Below are positions 34,160 through 42,912 of a stretch of DNA of 64,000 bases, one piece after another. Source of the stretch: Micromonospora citrea (GTDB lineage: Bacteria > Actinomycetota > Actinomycetes > Mycobacteriales > Micromonosporaceae); NCBI RefSeq assembly GCF_900090315.1, contig NZ_FMHZ01000002.1, forward strand, positions 186,001 through 250,000, written 5' to 3'. The notes beneath the pieces are model-generated. The model saw only the letters and a list, made by a program, of their open reading frames with translations, was not told the DNA's origin and did not search any database. Position 1 is the stretch's first letter; each line of letters starts with the position of its first letter. The position numbers and the translations under genes were made by a program.

Positions 34160-35572
34160 TCAGTGCGCGTGGGCCCGTGCTCCCGCAGGGGGTTTCCCGG
34201 TCGGGACCATGAGCAGGGCCAGGAGGGCGGAAACCGCAGCCGCGATCGCGGCGAAGGTGAAGCCGCGAGTGAAGCCCACGCCGCTGCTGCCGGCGATGCT
34301 CGCCGCCGCGACGCTCGACACCACCGCCACGCCGAGGGCGGCGCCGAACTCGTGGAAGGTGCTGAGCAGGCCGGAGGCGAGCCCCGCCTCGTGGTGGGCG
34401 ACCTGTCCCAGGGCGGTCGTGGAGGAGGCGACGAAGGCGGCGCCGATCCCCGCCGCACCGAGACTGATCCCGGTCACCACGGGTGCCGCACCCGTCCAGA
34501 ACACCGGCACGGCGGTGCCCAGGGCCGCGATCACCAGGCCCGCCGTCGCGACGGACCGGGCCCCGAGGCGACCGACGACGTTGCCGGCGACCTGCGCTCC
34601 GACGATCGTCGCCACGGCGACCGGCAGGAACAGCAGCCCGGTGTGCAGGGCGCCGTAGCCCTTGTGGTGCTGCAGGTAGAACGACCCCAGGAAGAACACC
34701 GCGATCATCAGCGCGGTCGCCACCAGGATGAGGAACGTGCCGGCGGCCACCGGCCGGCGGGTCAGGATGCGCAGGTCCATCAGCGGCGACCGCACGGCGC
34801 GCTGCACCACGGCGAACAGCGCGTACAGGGCGGCGGCGCCGGCCAGCGTCCCGAGGGTGACGGCGCTGGCCCAGCCACGGTCCCCGGCGTTGATCAGCGC
34901 GTAGATCGCCGTGCCGGTGGCGGCCGTGACGAGGACGGCGCCGGGAACGTCCAGGCGGGCCCGGGTCCCCTGGGACAGGTGCGACGGCAGCATCCGAGCC
35001 AGTGCCACCAGCACGACCAGGCCGATGGGGACGTTGATGTAGAACACCCACTGCCAGCCGGGGCCCGCCGTCAGGACGCCGCCCAGCAGGACACCGATCG
35101 CGGACCCGCCGCCGCCGAGGGCCGACCAGACGCCGAGCGCCTTGTTGCGTTCCTCCTCGGGGAAGACCCTCATCACCGCCGACAGCGCCGCGGGCGACAG
35201 CATCGCCGCGCCGACACCCTGGGCGACCCGGCCGCCGAGCAGCGCGGCGGCGCCGCCGGCCAGGCCGGTGACCAGGGACGCCACGGTGAACACGAGCAGC
35301 CCGAGCAGCACCACCCGGCGGACGCCGAACAGGTCCGCCGCGCGCCCGCCGAGCAGCATCAGACCGCCGAACATCAGGGTGTACGCGCTGACCACCCAGG
35401 TCAGCGTGTCGCGTTGCAGGCCGAGGTCCGCGCCGATGTGCGGCAGCGCGATCGCCACGACGGTGACGTCCAGGATGAGCATGAACTGGGCGATGCCCAG
35501 CAGTGCCAGCATGCGCCAGCGGCGCGGATCGACGGCGGTGGTTTCCGGTTGGTCGACGGCCTGGGTGGACAC
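34160..35572 (-). CDS. DHA2-type MFS drug exporter
   Basis: A 470-residue multidrug exporter with about 14 membrane segments. Motifs: LDVTVVAIALPHIGADLG, WVVSAYTLMFGGLMLLGGRAADLFGVRRV (motif A), GRVAQGVGAAMLSPAALS and GGGGSAIGVLLGGVLTAGPGWQWVFYINVPIG (motif C). GTG 35572 follows GGAGG. It is divergent from a TetR repressor with a long inverted repeat between the two starts, so export is probably induced by the TetR ligand. Confidence 0.93.
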   Translation of the reverse strand: MSTQAVDQPETTAVDPRRWRMLALLGIAQFMLILDVTVVAIALPHIGADLGLQRDTLTWVVSAYTLMFGGLMLLGGRAADLFGVRRVVLLGLLVFTVASLVTGLAGGAAALLGGRVAQGVGAAMLSPAALSAVMRVFPEEERNKALGVWSALGGGGSAIGVLLGGVLTAGPGWQWVFYINVPIGLVVLVALARMLPSHLSQGTRARLDVPGAVLVTAATGTAIYALINAGDRGWASAVTLGTLAGAAALYALFAVVQRAVRSPLMDLRILTRRPVAAGTFLILVATALMIAVFFLGSFYLQHHKGYGALHTGLLFLPVAVATIVGAQVAGNVVGRLGARSVATAGLVIAALGTAVPVFWTGAAPVVTGISLGAAGIGAAFVASSTTALGQVAHHEAGLASGLLSTFHEFGAALGVAVVSSVAAASIAGSSGVGFTRGFTFAAIAAAVSALLALLMVPTGKPPAGARAHAH

Positions 35573-35587
35573 GGCGTCGCCTCCAAT

Positions 35588-35644
35588 TCGAACAGCGTTG
35601 TATGAGTTGTGCTGGGGTACAGTAACTCGTACAGCACTGTTCGA
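35588..35644. promoter_or_regulatory. Long inverted-repeat operator between MFS and TetR genes
   Basis: Two 21-bp arms, 35588-35608 and 35624-35644, are inverted copies with three mismatches, separated by 15 bases. Both begin or end in TCGAACAG/CTGTTCGA and carry GAGTT/AACTC inside. The structure fills the gap between the start codons 35572 and 35658 and is AT-richer than its surroundings, as expected for a TetR operator controlling both promoters. Confidence 0.8.
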
Positions 35645-35657
35645 CAAGGGAGATCGG

Positions 35658-36263
35658 GTGACGGTACCGACGCCGCAGAAGTCGCCGGCAAGGCGAGCGG
35701 ACGCACAGCGCAGCATCTCGGCGATACTCGAGGCCGCGGTGGCCGCCCTCAGCCGCAACCCGGACGCCAGCGTCAGCGAGATCGCCAAGGCCGCCGGCGT
35801 CGGGCGGGTCACGGTCTACGGCCACTTCCCCAACCGCACCGACCTGGTGGATGCCGCGCTCGCCCGCGCCATCGCCCAGGGACACGCCGCACTCGACGCG
35901 GTCGACCTGGTCGGCGACGCCCGGCAGGCGCTCACCCGGCTGATCGAGTCCAGTTGGCAACTGGTCAGCCAGTACCAGTCCCTCCTGCTCGCGGCGCAGG
36001 GCGTCCTACCGCCGGGCCGGATCCGTGACCTGCACGCCGGCCCGGTCGCGCGGGTCGAGGGCCTGGTGAGGCGCGGCCAGGACGAGGGGGTGTTCCGCAG
36101 CGACCTTTCCACACCGTGGCTGGTCGGCGTCATGCACAGCGTGATGCACAACGCCGCCGACGAGATCAACGCCGGCCGCCTCGATCCCGACCGGGCCGCC
36201 TCCTTCATCACGGCGACCGTGCTGGCCGCCTTCACTGCGCCGGGAAGGCGCGTTCCCGGCTGA
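35658..36263 (+). CDS. TetR-family repressor
   Basis: A 201-residue TetR protein. The N-terminal HTH is clear (RSISAILEAAVAALSRNPDASVSEIAKAAGVGRVTVYGHFPNRTDLVDAALARAI), followed by a helical ligand domain. GTG 35658 is preceded by AAGGGAGA. It is divergent from the MFS exporter across an inverted repeat and presumably represses both. Confidence 0.93.
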   Translation: MTVPTPQKSPARRADAQRSISAILEAAVAALSRNPDASVSEIAKAAGVGRVTVYGHFPNRTDLVDAALARAIAQGHAALDAVDLVGDARQALTRLIESSWQLVSQYQSLLLAAQGVLPPGRIRDLHAGPVARVEGLVRRGQDEGVFRSDLSTPWLVGVMHSVMHNAADEINAGRLDPDRAASFITATVLAAFTAPGRRVPG

Positions 36264-36300
36264 GGCACGCCACGGGCGCAGGCAGGCGTCGGCCCTCCAG

Positions 36301-36500
36301 GCCGGCGCGCCAGGGTGACGGGCGGTGGTCGCCCGCCACCGGGGCCCGGTGGCGGGCAGGCAGGCCAGGATGGCCGGCGTGCCAGGGTGACGGGCGGTGG
36401 CCGCCCGCCGGGCCCCGGTGGCGGGCAGGCAGGCCCGGTGGTGGGCAGGCAGGCCAGGTTGGCCGGCGGGCGGGCCGCGGTGGCCGGCCGACGGGCCGGC
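36301..36500. repeat. GC-rich tandem repeat between convergent genes
   Basis: A unit of about 72 bases beginning GCCGGCGCGCCAGGGTGACG (36301) recurs from 36373 (GCCGGCGTGCCAGGGTGACG) with few changes. GGTGGCGGGCAGGCAGGCC follows in both, and a partial third copy with further GGGCAGGCAGGCC blocks runs to about 36460. Each unit can fold (GGGCGG/CCGCCC arms). It lies between convergent genes and may act as a terminator region. Confidence 0.65.
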
Positions 36501-36512
36501 GGGCCGCGACGC

Positions 36513-38471
36513 TCAGATCACCCGCTCGTTCCCCCCGTCCACGGTGATCTGTGCCCCGGTGGTGGCCGCGAAGGTCTCCCCGCACAGCGTGGCGGCCACG
36601 TCGCCGACGCGGGCGCTGGTGATCTCCGTACGGAGGAGGTTGCGCCGCTTGTACTCCGCAACGGTCAGCCCGTAACGCCGGGCCCGGGCCTCCAGCACCT
36701 CCGCGCTCCACAGCCCGGTGTCGAAGACCGCGTCGGGATGCAGGACGTTGACCCGGACGCCGTCGGCCGCCCACTCCAGCGCCGCCACGCGGGCGACCTG
36801 CGTCACCGCCGCCTTCGACGCGGAGTAGGCGACCGCGCCGGGCCCGGGGGCCAGGGCGTTGCGGGAGGCGACCACCACCACCCGGCCGCCCCGGGGCGCG
36901 AGCGTCAGCAGCGGGTGCGTGCGGGAGAGCAGGTACGCCACCGACTCGGCGTTCACCGCCATCGTGCGCCGCCAGTCGGCCTCGTCGAGCCCGGCGATCT
37001 CCCGTGTCGCCGGGAAGACCCCGGCGGCCGCGACGACGATGTCCACCCCACCGAACCGGTCCACCGCCGTGTCGAGGGCGGCGTCGACGGCCGCGGAGTC
37101 GGTCACGTCCACGGTCAGGCCGAGCCGGGCCGGCCCGTCCGACCCGCCCACCGACGGGTCCCGGTCCAGGGCCACCACGCACGCGCCCCGGGCCAGCAGC
37201 GCCTCGGCGCAGGCCCGGCCGATGCCCGAGGCCGCCCCGGTCACCACCGCCACCTCGCCGGCGAACTCCGGCGCCGGGCCGCCGCGCCGCAGCTTCGCCT
37301 GCTCCAGCTCCCAGTACTCCAGGTCGAAGATCTCCGGTGCCGAGAGTGCCCGGTAGCCGCCGACCGCCTCGGCCGCCTCGATCACGTCGACGGTGTGCCG
37401 GTAGATGTCCCGGGCCATCATGGCCTCGGCCGCCCTGCGGCCGGCGGTGAGCATCCCCAGCTCCGCGTCGAGGATCACCCGGGGCGCGGGGTCGAGCATG
37501 GTCAGCGCCGTGCGGGCCCGGGAACGGTTCTGTTCGACGTAGTCGCGGTAGGCGTCGGCGTACCCCGCCACGTCGGTGCCGACCAGCGGGATCCGCTTGG
37601 TGCGCAGCACGTGGTCCGGGGTGACCGGGCCGCGGGTGGCGACCGCCGCCAGATCCGGCCGGTCGAGGAACGCCCGCACCGCGGGGTCCTCGTAGCGGCT
37701 GAGCAGCATCGGGGCGCCCGCCGCGGTGGAGACCTCCCGGCGCAACCGGGCCAGCCGCAACCGGTCCACCGGCCGGGGCGCGGCCGGCGCGACCCGGGGC
37801 CGCGGCATGCCCATCCGCTCCTCCGCCCGGCCGACGAGCTCGATGTGCCGGCGGTACGCCTCCTCGGCGTCCGCACCGAAGGTGAACAGCCCGTGGTTGA
37901 GCAGGACCATGCCGACCGTCCCGGCGTGGGCGCGCGCCGGATACAGCTCCGCGCAGAGCCGGGCCAGGTCGAAGCCCGGCATGACGTACGGAACCACGAC
38001 GACGCTGTCGCCGTAGACCTCCTCGACCAGCCGGGCGCCCTCGGGCTGGTTGGTCAGGGCGAGCAGCGCGTCGGCGTGGCTGTGCAGCACCGCCGGGTGC
38101 GGCAGCAACGCGTGCAGCAGCGTCTCGACGCTGGGGTCCGGCGCGGTCGCGTCGAGGCGGGCGCAGCGCAGCTCGTTCATCATGTCGCTGTCGCCGAGCC
38201 GCTCCAGCCGCAACAGCGCCCGCAGCCGCTCCAGCCGCAGGGCGGTGAAGCCGGACGCGTCCATGGTGGCCAGGTCGGAGCCGCTGCCCTTGACGTGGAG
38301 CACCTCCACCGGCTCACCGGTGAGGTCGGTGACGGTCGTCTTGACCGAGGTGTTTCCGCCGCCGTGCAGCACCAGGCCGGTGTCGGCGCCGAGCAGCCGG
38401 GACGCGTACACGAGTCGCGCGATCGCGTCCGAGCTGTCCGGGGCGTCGGCGGCGGACCAGCGGTTGAGCAT
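36513..38471 (-). CDS. Class II aldolase–short-chain dehydrogenase fusion
   Basis: A bifunctional 652-residue cytoplasmic enzyme. The N-terminal two thirds is a class II (RhaD/fuculose-type) aldolase: LVLHGGGNTSVK phosphate site and zinc ligands in HSHADALLAL, with MVLLNHGLFTFG. The C-terminal third is a classical SDR: VTGAASGIG near residue 430 and YSASKAAV. It lies 33 bases after mtnA on the same strand. Together they fit the DHAP shunt that splits 5-deoxypentulose-1-phosphates (from 5'-deoxyadenosine or methylthioadenosine) into DHAP and an aldehyde, which the SDR domain would reduce or oxidise. A rhamnulose-phosphate role is the alternative. Confidence 0.88.
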   Translation of the reverse strand: MLNRWSAADAPDSSDAIARLVYASRLLGADTGLVLHGGGNTSVKTTVTDLTGEPVEVLHVKGSGSDLATMDASGFTALRLERLRALLRLERLGDSDMMNELRCARLDATAPDPSVETLLHALLPHPAVLHSHADALLALTNQPEGARLVEEVYGDSVVVVPYVMPGFDLARLCAELYPARAHAGTVGMVLLNHGLFTFGADAEEAYRRHIELVGRAEERMGMPRPRVAPAAPRPVDRLRLARLRREVSTAAGAPMLLSRYEDPAVRAFLDRPDLAAVATRGPVTPDHVLRTKRIPLVGTDVAGYADAYRDYVEQNRSRARTALTMLDPAPRVILDAELGMLTAGRRAAEAMMARDIYRHTVDVIEAAEAVGGYRALSAPEIFDLEYWELEQAKLRRGGPAPEFAGEVAVVTGAASGIGRACAEALLARGACVVALDRDPSVGGSDGPARLGLTVDVTDSAAVDAALDTAVDRFGGVDIVVAAAGVFPATREIAGLDEADWRRTMAVNAESVAYLLSRTHPLLTLAPRGGRVVVVASRNALAPGPGAVAYSASKAAVTQVARVAALEWAADGVRVNVLHPDAVFDTGLWSAEVLEARARRYGLTVAEYKRRNLLRTEITSARVGDVAATLCGETFAATTGAQITVDGGNERVI

Positions 38472-38504
38472 TCGGGGGTGGCTCCTCGGGAAGGTTCGGG
38501 CGGG

Positions 38505-39518
38505 TCAGGCCCGGCCGGTGGGGTCGTCGGGGCGGCCGCCGTCGGCCGGGAGGATGACGCGGCTCTCGGTGACGATGGCGGTGACCAGGTCCGCCGGGGT
38601 GACGTCGAAGGCGTAGTTCAGGGTTTCGGTGCCGGCCGGCGCCACGGCCGCCGCACCGAGGGCGGTGATCTCCTCGGGGGCGCGTACCTCGATGTGGACG
38701 TCCCGGCCGGTCGCGGTGGCGAGGTCCACGGTCGACTCGGGCGCGGCGACCACCATCGGCACACCGGCGCGGGCCGCCGCCAGCGCGAGCGGGTAGGTGC
38801 CCACCTTGTTGATCACGTCGCCGTTGGCGGTGATCCGGTCCGCGCCGACCACGACCGCGTCGACCAGGCCCGCCGCCAGCACCGACGCGGCGGCCGAGTC
38901 CACCACGAGGGTGTGCGGCGCGCCGATCTGCGCCAGCTCCCACACGGTCAGCCGCGCGCCCTGCAGCAGCGGGCGGGTCTCGGAGGCGTACACGTGGGTC
39001 AGCGCGCCGTGCTCCTGGAGCGAACGGACCACACCGAGCGCGGTGCCCCACTCGACGGTGGCCAGGGCGCCGGCGTTGCAGTGGGTCTGCACCGCCACCT
39101 GTGGCCCCACCGTCTCGACCAGCCAGCGGGCGCCGCGCTCGCTGAGCGCCCGGCAGCAGCGGACGTCCTCCTCCAGCACCGCCAGGGCCTCGGCGAGGGC
39201 CGCCTCCGCGCCCTCGGCGTCGAGCCGGGCGCGCACCCGGTCGACGCCCCAGGCGAGGTTCACGGCGGTGGGGCGGGCGGCCCGGATCGCGTCCACGACC
39301 CGGCGCAGCCGCGCCGGGTCGTCGGGGTGCAGGCGGGCGGCGAGGGCCACCCCGAGCGCCCCGGCGACGCCGATCGCGGGCGCGCCCCGGATCGCCAGCG
39401 ACCGGATCGCCGCGATCAGCTCGTCGACGGTTCCGATCCGGAGGAATTCGACCTCGTGCGGCAGCCGGGTCTGGTCGATGGCGACGATCAGGCCGTCCTG
39501 CCAGTCGATGGTCCGCAT
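38505..39518 (-). CDS. mtnA: S-methyl-5-thioribose-1-phosphate isomerase
   Basis: Isomerises methylthioribose- or 5-deoxyribose-1-phosphate to the ribulose form; 337 residues. Conserved segments are AIRSLAIRGAPAIGVAGALGVALAA, TVEWGTALG with the catalytic Cys in QTHCNAGALA, and VVVGADRITANGDVINKVGTY with the catalytic Asp. ATG 39518 follows a GGAGGGG site. It is first in a two-gene unit with the aldolase-dehydrogenase. No phosphorylase or kinase gene is in the window. Confidence 0.94.
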   Translation of the reverse strand: MRTIDWQDGLIVAIDQTRLPHEVEFLRIGTVDELIAAIRSLAIRGAPAIGVAGALGVALAARLHPDDPARLRRVVDAIRAARPTAVNLAWGVDRVRARLDAEGAEAALAEALAVLEEDVRCCRALSERGARWLVETVGPQVAVQTHCNAGALATVEWGTALGVVRSLQEHGALTHVYASETRPLLQGARLTVWELAQIGAPHTLVVDSAAASVLAAGLVDAVVVGADRITANGDVINKVGTYPLALAAARAGVPMVVAAPESTVDLATATGRDVHIEVRAPEEITALGAAAVAPAGTETLNYAFDVTPADLVTAIVTESRVILPADGGRPDDPTGRA

Positions 39519-39605
39519 CACGCCCCTCCCCTGTCCGGCTCCATAACCTACGGGGGCGCCCCGCTCCCCCGCTACCTCCCGGCGGCTGGCCGGAGGATCG
39601 GGCGC

Positions 39606-39792
39606 GGGTCAGCGGCCGGGTCACGGGCACGTCGACCTCGGCCTGGCCGAGCAACTGCGCCGGCAGTGGTTCAGCCCGCGCGTCGAGCAGTTCCACCACC
39701 GCCTCGTGGTCCATCTGCCACCACCCGACGAGGCGTGCCTGCGCAACGTGCTCGACAGCGTCCTGTCCGCACCCGGTCGGGCCGCCGACTGA
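39606..39792 (+). pseudogene. Possible remnant of a small regulator-like gene
   Basis: One plus-strand frame ending at TGA 39790-39792 reads GLAEQLRRQWFSPRVEQFHH and then PPPDEACLRNVLDSVLSAPG, with coding-like composition and an end resembling the last helices of MarR proteins. No start codon with a ribosome site precedes it and no helix-turn-helix is present. It may be the tail of a deleted gene. The rest of 39519-39876 shows no gene. Confidence 0.3.
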
Positions 39793-39876
39793 CTCCGCGG
39801 CGACGACCGCCGGGCGGGACGTCCGTGGCGCCAGCGGGGAGTCCGGGCGGAGGCGGGCGGCGTCTACCATGCGGCC

Positions 39877-40629
39877 ATGTCGATCCGAAAGATCATCGCG
39901 CACGTCGTCGGGGCGACCGGCTGCGTCGCCGTCGGCTGGGCCGTCCACGGCCTGCTGCTGATCGGCACCTGCGGCGACTTCGGCCAGCCGGCGTGCCCGC
40001 CGCAGGCGCCGGGATACCTGGGCGCCCTGTTCGGTGGGGTCGTCGCGGTCGTGGGCGCGGTGATCGCCGGGGCGGGCCTGGCCCTCCCCGGCCTCTTCCT
40101 GGCGCTCACCGTCGCGGCGCTCCGGGCCGCCGCGGAGCTGCCCCCGGCCGAGCGGACGACGCCGTTCCTGCTGGCCGGCATCTTCGGCCTGCTGATCCTG
40201 GTGCCGCTGGCCCTCCTGCCGTTCGTCCTGCACCGGCGCAGGGCGGCGACGCGGCTGGCCGCCGAGGGCGACGAGGCGATCGGCACGATCACCCGGGTGC
40301 AGGACACCGGGGTGACGATCAACGACGACCCACGGGTGCGGTTGACCCTGCACATCAGCCCCTCCGACGGCTCGCCGTCCTTCACCGGGGAGACCGCCCT
40401 GGTCGTCTCCCGGCTGGGCGCGCCGAGCCGGGGCCAGCGCTTCGCCGTACGGTACGACCCCGCCGACCGGCGCCGGTTCGTCCTCGGCGACCCACTGGAC
40501 GTCGCCGATGTCGGCGACGCCGATCCGCTGGACCGGCTGGCGAAGCTGCACCAACTGCGCCTGGCCGGGGCGTTGACCGACGAGGAGTTCGCGGCCCAGA
40601 AGCGCAGGATCCTCGCCGACCTGCCCTGA
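39877..40629 (+). CDS. Membrane protein with C-terminal SHOCT domain
   Basis: A 250-residue membrane protein. There are about three hydrophobic segments in the first 125 residues (ATGCVAVGWAVHGLLLIG, LFGGVVAVVGAVIAGAGLALPGLFLALTV, TPFLLAGIFGLLILVPLALLPFVL), then a cytoplasmic β-rich domain (GTITRVQDTGVTINDDPRVRLTLHI). It ends in a SHOCT motif (DPLDRLAKLHQLRLAGALTDEEFAAQKRRIL), often found on oligomerising or turnover-controlled membrane proteins. Function unknown. Confidence 0.82.
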   Translation: MSIRKIIAHVVGATGCVAVGWAVHGLLLIGTCGDFGQPACPPQAPGYLGALFGGVVAVVGAVIAGAGLALPGLFLALTVAALRAAAELPPAERTTPFLLAGIFGLLILVPLALLPFVLHRRRAATRLAAEGDEAIGTITRVQDTGVTINDDPRVRLTLHISPSDGSPSFTGETALVVSRLGAPSRGQRFAVRYDPADRRRFVLGDPLDVADVGDADPLDRLAKLHQLRLAGALTDEEFAAQKRRILADLP

Positions 40630-40814
40630 GCGCTCGCCCGCCCGACCCGGCCCCCCGCCGGCGCTGCCGCTGGGCGGCCCTGGCACCGCGGCCGGCGGCG
40701 CCGGCACCGTCCCGCCGCGCGACCCGCGCGGGCCGGAGCTGGTCACAGTGGTCCGCCCCGGCCCCGGTCGGGCCGGGAACCGGGCGGCGCGCCCGTAGGT
40801 GGCGCCGCCGGCCG

Positions 40815-42149
40815 TCAGTGCGCCGCCACGACAACCGCCGTCGGCGCGAGGTCGGCCAGCCGGGACGGCCGCACCACCACGAGCAGGACCGCCATGGCCG
40901 CCACCATGCCGCCTGCCACGACGACGGCCATCGCGACCGCGCCGGTGCCCAGCACGCCCACCAGGGGCGCGGCCAGCGCCCCGACGCCGAACTGCACGGC
41001 GCCGAGCAGGGCCGAGGCCGTTCCGGCCGCCTCGCCGTGCCGCGACAGCGCCAGGGCCGGCGCGTTGGGCATGGCGAGGCCCGCCGCGGCGAGCACCACC
41101 CACAACGACACCAGCAGGCCGGGCAGCCCGCCGAGCCCGGTGGCGGCGAAGGCGAGCAGCACCAGGCCGGCGCCGGTCCCCACCCCCAGGGCGGCGACGA
41201 GGATCCGCTGCGGCGAGTGGCGCCGCAGCAGCCGTACGTTGAACTGGGTCGCCGCGATCAGCCCGACCGCGCCCGCGCCGAAGGCCAGCCCGAACTGCTG
41301 CTCGTCCAGGCCGTACTGGTCCTGCAGCACGAACGAGGAGCCGGCCACGTAGGCGAACAGCGCCGCCATGGCCAACCCGGCGACCAGCACGAGGCCCACG
41401 AACGTGCGGTCGCGCAGCAGCGTGCCGTACACGACGAGGGTCGCGACCACGCCGCCGGAGCGACGCCGCTGCGGCGGCAGCGTCTCGCGCAGGCCGAGCG
41501 CGGCGACCACGATCAGCAGGGCGCCGAGGACGGCCAGGGCCACGAACACGCCCCGCCAGTCCGTCCAGCGCAGCAGCGCGCCGCCGAGGGTGGGCGCGAG
41601 GATCGGCGCCGCACCCATGACCAGCAGCAGCCGGGAGAGCAACCTGGCGAAGGCCGCGCCGCTGAACAGATCGCGTACCACGGCCGTCGCGACCACCGAG
41701 GCCGCCGCCACGCCGAGGCCCTGCACCACCCGCAACGCGCCGAGGACCGCGATGTTCGGTGCGACGGCGCAGAGCAGCGACGCCACGACGTGCAGCGCGA
41801 CGCCGGCGATCAGCGGCGTACGCCGGCCGATCGCGTCGGAGAGCGGCCCGATCAGCAACTGGCCGAGGGCGAGGCCCGCCAGCGTGCCGGTGAGGGTCAG
41901 TTGGACCGCCGCCGACGTGGTGTGGAAGTCGGCGACGATCGAGGGAAGCGCGGGCAGGTACATGTCGATGGTCAGCGGACCCACCGCGATCAGCGACCCG
42001 AGCACGAGGACGAGCCGGAGGCGTTGTCGAGGACTCATCAGGTCACCCGGTGTCAGCGAAGCCGCGGGGCCCTCGGGCACGTCGATCGTGGACGTCGCCG
42101 GGTCGCCGTCGACCGGTCGCGCAGCCGCGGGGGACGTTGCAGAAGTCAT
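40815..42149 (-). CDS. Bcr/CflA-type MFS exporter
   Basis: A 444-residue drug exporter with 12 membrane segments: VLGSLIAVGPLTIDMYLPALPSIVADF at the start (family motif D-x-Y-L-P-A-x-P), LTLTGTLAGLALGQLLIGPLSDAIGRRTPL (motif A) and VMGAAPILAPTLGGALL. The first 45 residues are a low-complexity Ser/Pro/Ala tail. ATG 42149 was chosen; an upstream in-frame start exists. It is divergent from the GNAT gene across 160 bases. Confidence 0.92.
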   Translation of the reverse strand: MTSATSPAAARPVDGDPATSTIDVPEGPAASLTPGDLMSPRQRLRLVLVLGSLIAVGPLTIDMYLPALPSIVADFHTTSAAVQLTLTGTLAGLALGQLLIGPLSDAIGRRTPLIAGVALHVVASLLCAVAPNIAVLGALRVVQGLGVAAASVVATAVVRDLFSGAAFARLLSRLLLVMGAAPILAPTLGGALLRWTDWRGVFVALAVLGALLIVVAALGLRETLPPQRRRSGGVVATLVVYGTLLRDRTFVGLVLVAGLAMAALFAYVAGSSFVLQDQYGLDEQQFGLAFGAGAVGLIAATQFNVRLLRRHSPQRILVAALGVGTGAGLVLLAFAATGLGGLPGLLVSLWVVLAAAGLAMPNAPALALSRHGEAAGTASALLGAVQFGVGALAAPLVGVLGTGAVAMAVVVAGGMVAAMAVLLVVVRPSRLADLAPTAVVVAAH

Positions 42150-42308
42150 GTCTGGCTCCAACCCGGACCCGGTGATCTCATTCCCGCCGGGATCGACACG
42201 CAATGGAGATCACACCGATGGCTCGGCGCCGGAGCCGGCGGTCCGCGTCCACCGCGCTCCGCACGGCCGTGCCCACCGGCACCGGTCGCGCGGCGCTATC
42301 GTCGTCGC

Positions 42309-42821
42309 ATGCCGGAACTGGTCGCGCCCACCGTCCGACTTCATGCCGCCTGGCGCGATGCGCGCGACGACTGGGGCCCGGGCGTCCACGAGGACGGCTT
42401 CGGGCTGCAACCGTCCGACGAGGTGGACTCCCCCGCCGGGTTCGCGGCCTGGGTGGCGCGCCTGACCGAGCAGTCTGATCAGTCGACGCCGCCGCGGGAC
42501 GGTCGGGTCCGCTGCACGTACCGGTGGATCGTCGAGGACGGCGCGGTCCTCGGCGCGATCGCGCTGCGGCACGAGCTCGACGACTTCCTGGGCCACATCG
42601 GCTACGGCGTCCGCCCGTCGGCGCGCCGGCGCGGTCTGGCCACCTGGGCGCTGGGCCGGATGCTCGACGAGGCGCGGGCGCTGGGTCTGGGGCGGGTGCT
42701 GGTCGTCTGCGAGGTGGACAACGTCGCCTCCGCCAGGACGATCGAGCACCACGGTGGCGAGCTCGAGGGCGTCCGGGACACCGAACTCGGCGCGGCACGG
42801 CGGTACTGGATCACCCTGTGA
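42309..42821 (+). CDS. GNAT-family N-acetyltransferase
   Basis: A 170-residue acetyltransferase. The acetyl-CoA loop is visible as YGVRPSARRRGLATWALGRMLDEARALGLGRVLVVCEVDNVASARTIEHHGGEL (motifs A and B). The N-terminal W-x-x-x-R-D-D-x-GPG-x-HEDG segment is typical of a subgroup of unknown substrate. It is divergent from the exporter gene; a link to resistance is possible but unproven. Confidence 0.9.
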   Translation: MPELVAPTVRLHAAWRDARDDWGPGVHEDGFGLQPSDEVDSPAGFAAWVARLTEQSDQSTPPRDGRVRCTYRWIVEDGAVLGAIALRHELDDFLGHIGYGVRPSARRRGLATWALGRMLDEARALGLGRVLVVCEVDNVASARTIEHHGGELEGVRDTELGAARRYWITL

Positions 42822-42912
42822 TCCGTCGTCGCCGCGCGGCCGGCCGGGTCGCCTCCGGCGGTGAGCCGGCTCGACCGACCGGCGCGCGGCAGGTCGAGCC
42901 GGTCACCTCGGC

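Noticed and set aside
36315..42821. A 2168-codon open frame on the plus strand
   Set aside because: It runs antisense through the aldolase fusion, mtnA and the Bcr/CflA gene and through the SHOCT gene in the wrong frame. Composition is Arg/Gly/Pro/His-rich with no domain. Only its last 170 codons (the GNAT gene from 42309) are real. Such open antisense frames arise from high GC at third positions.
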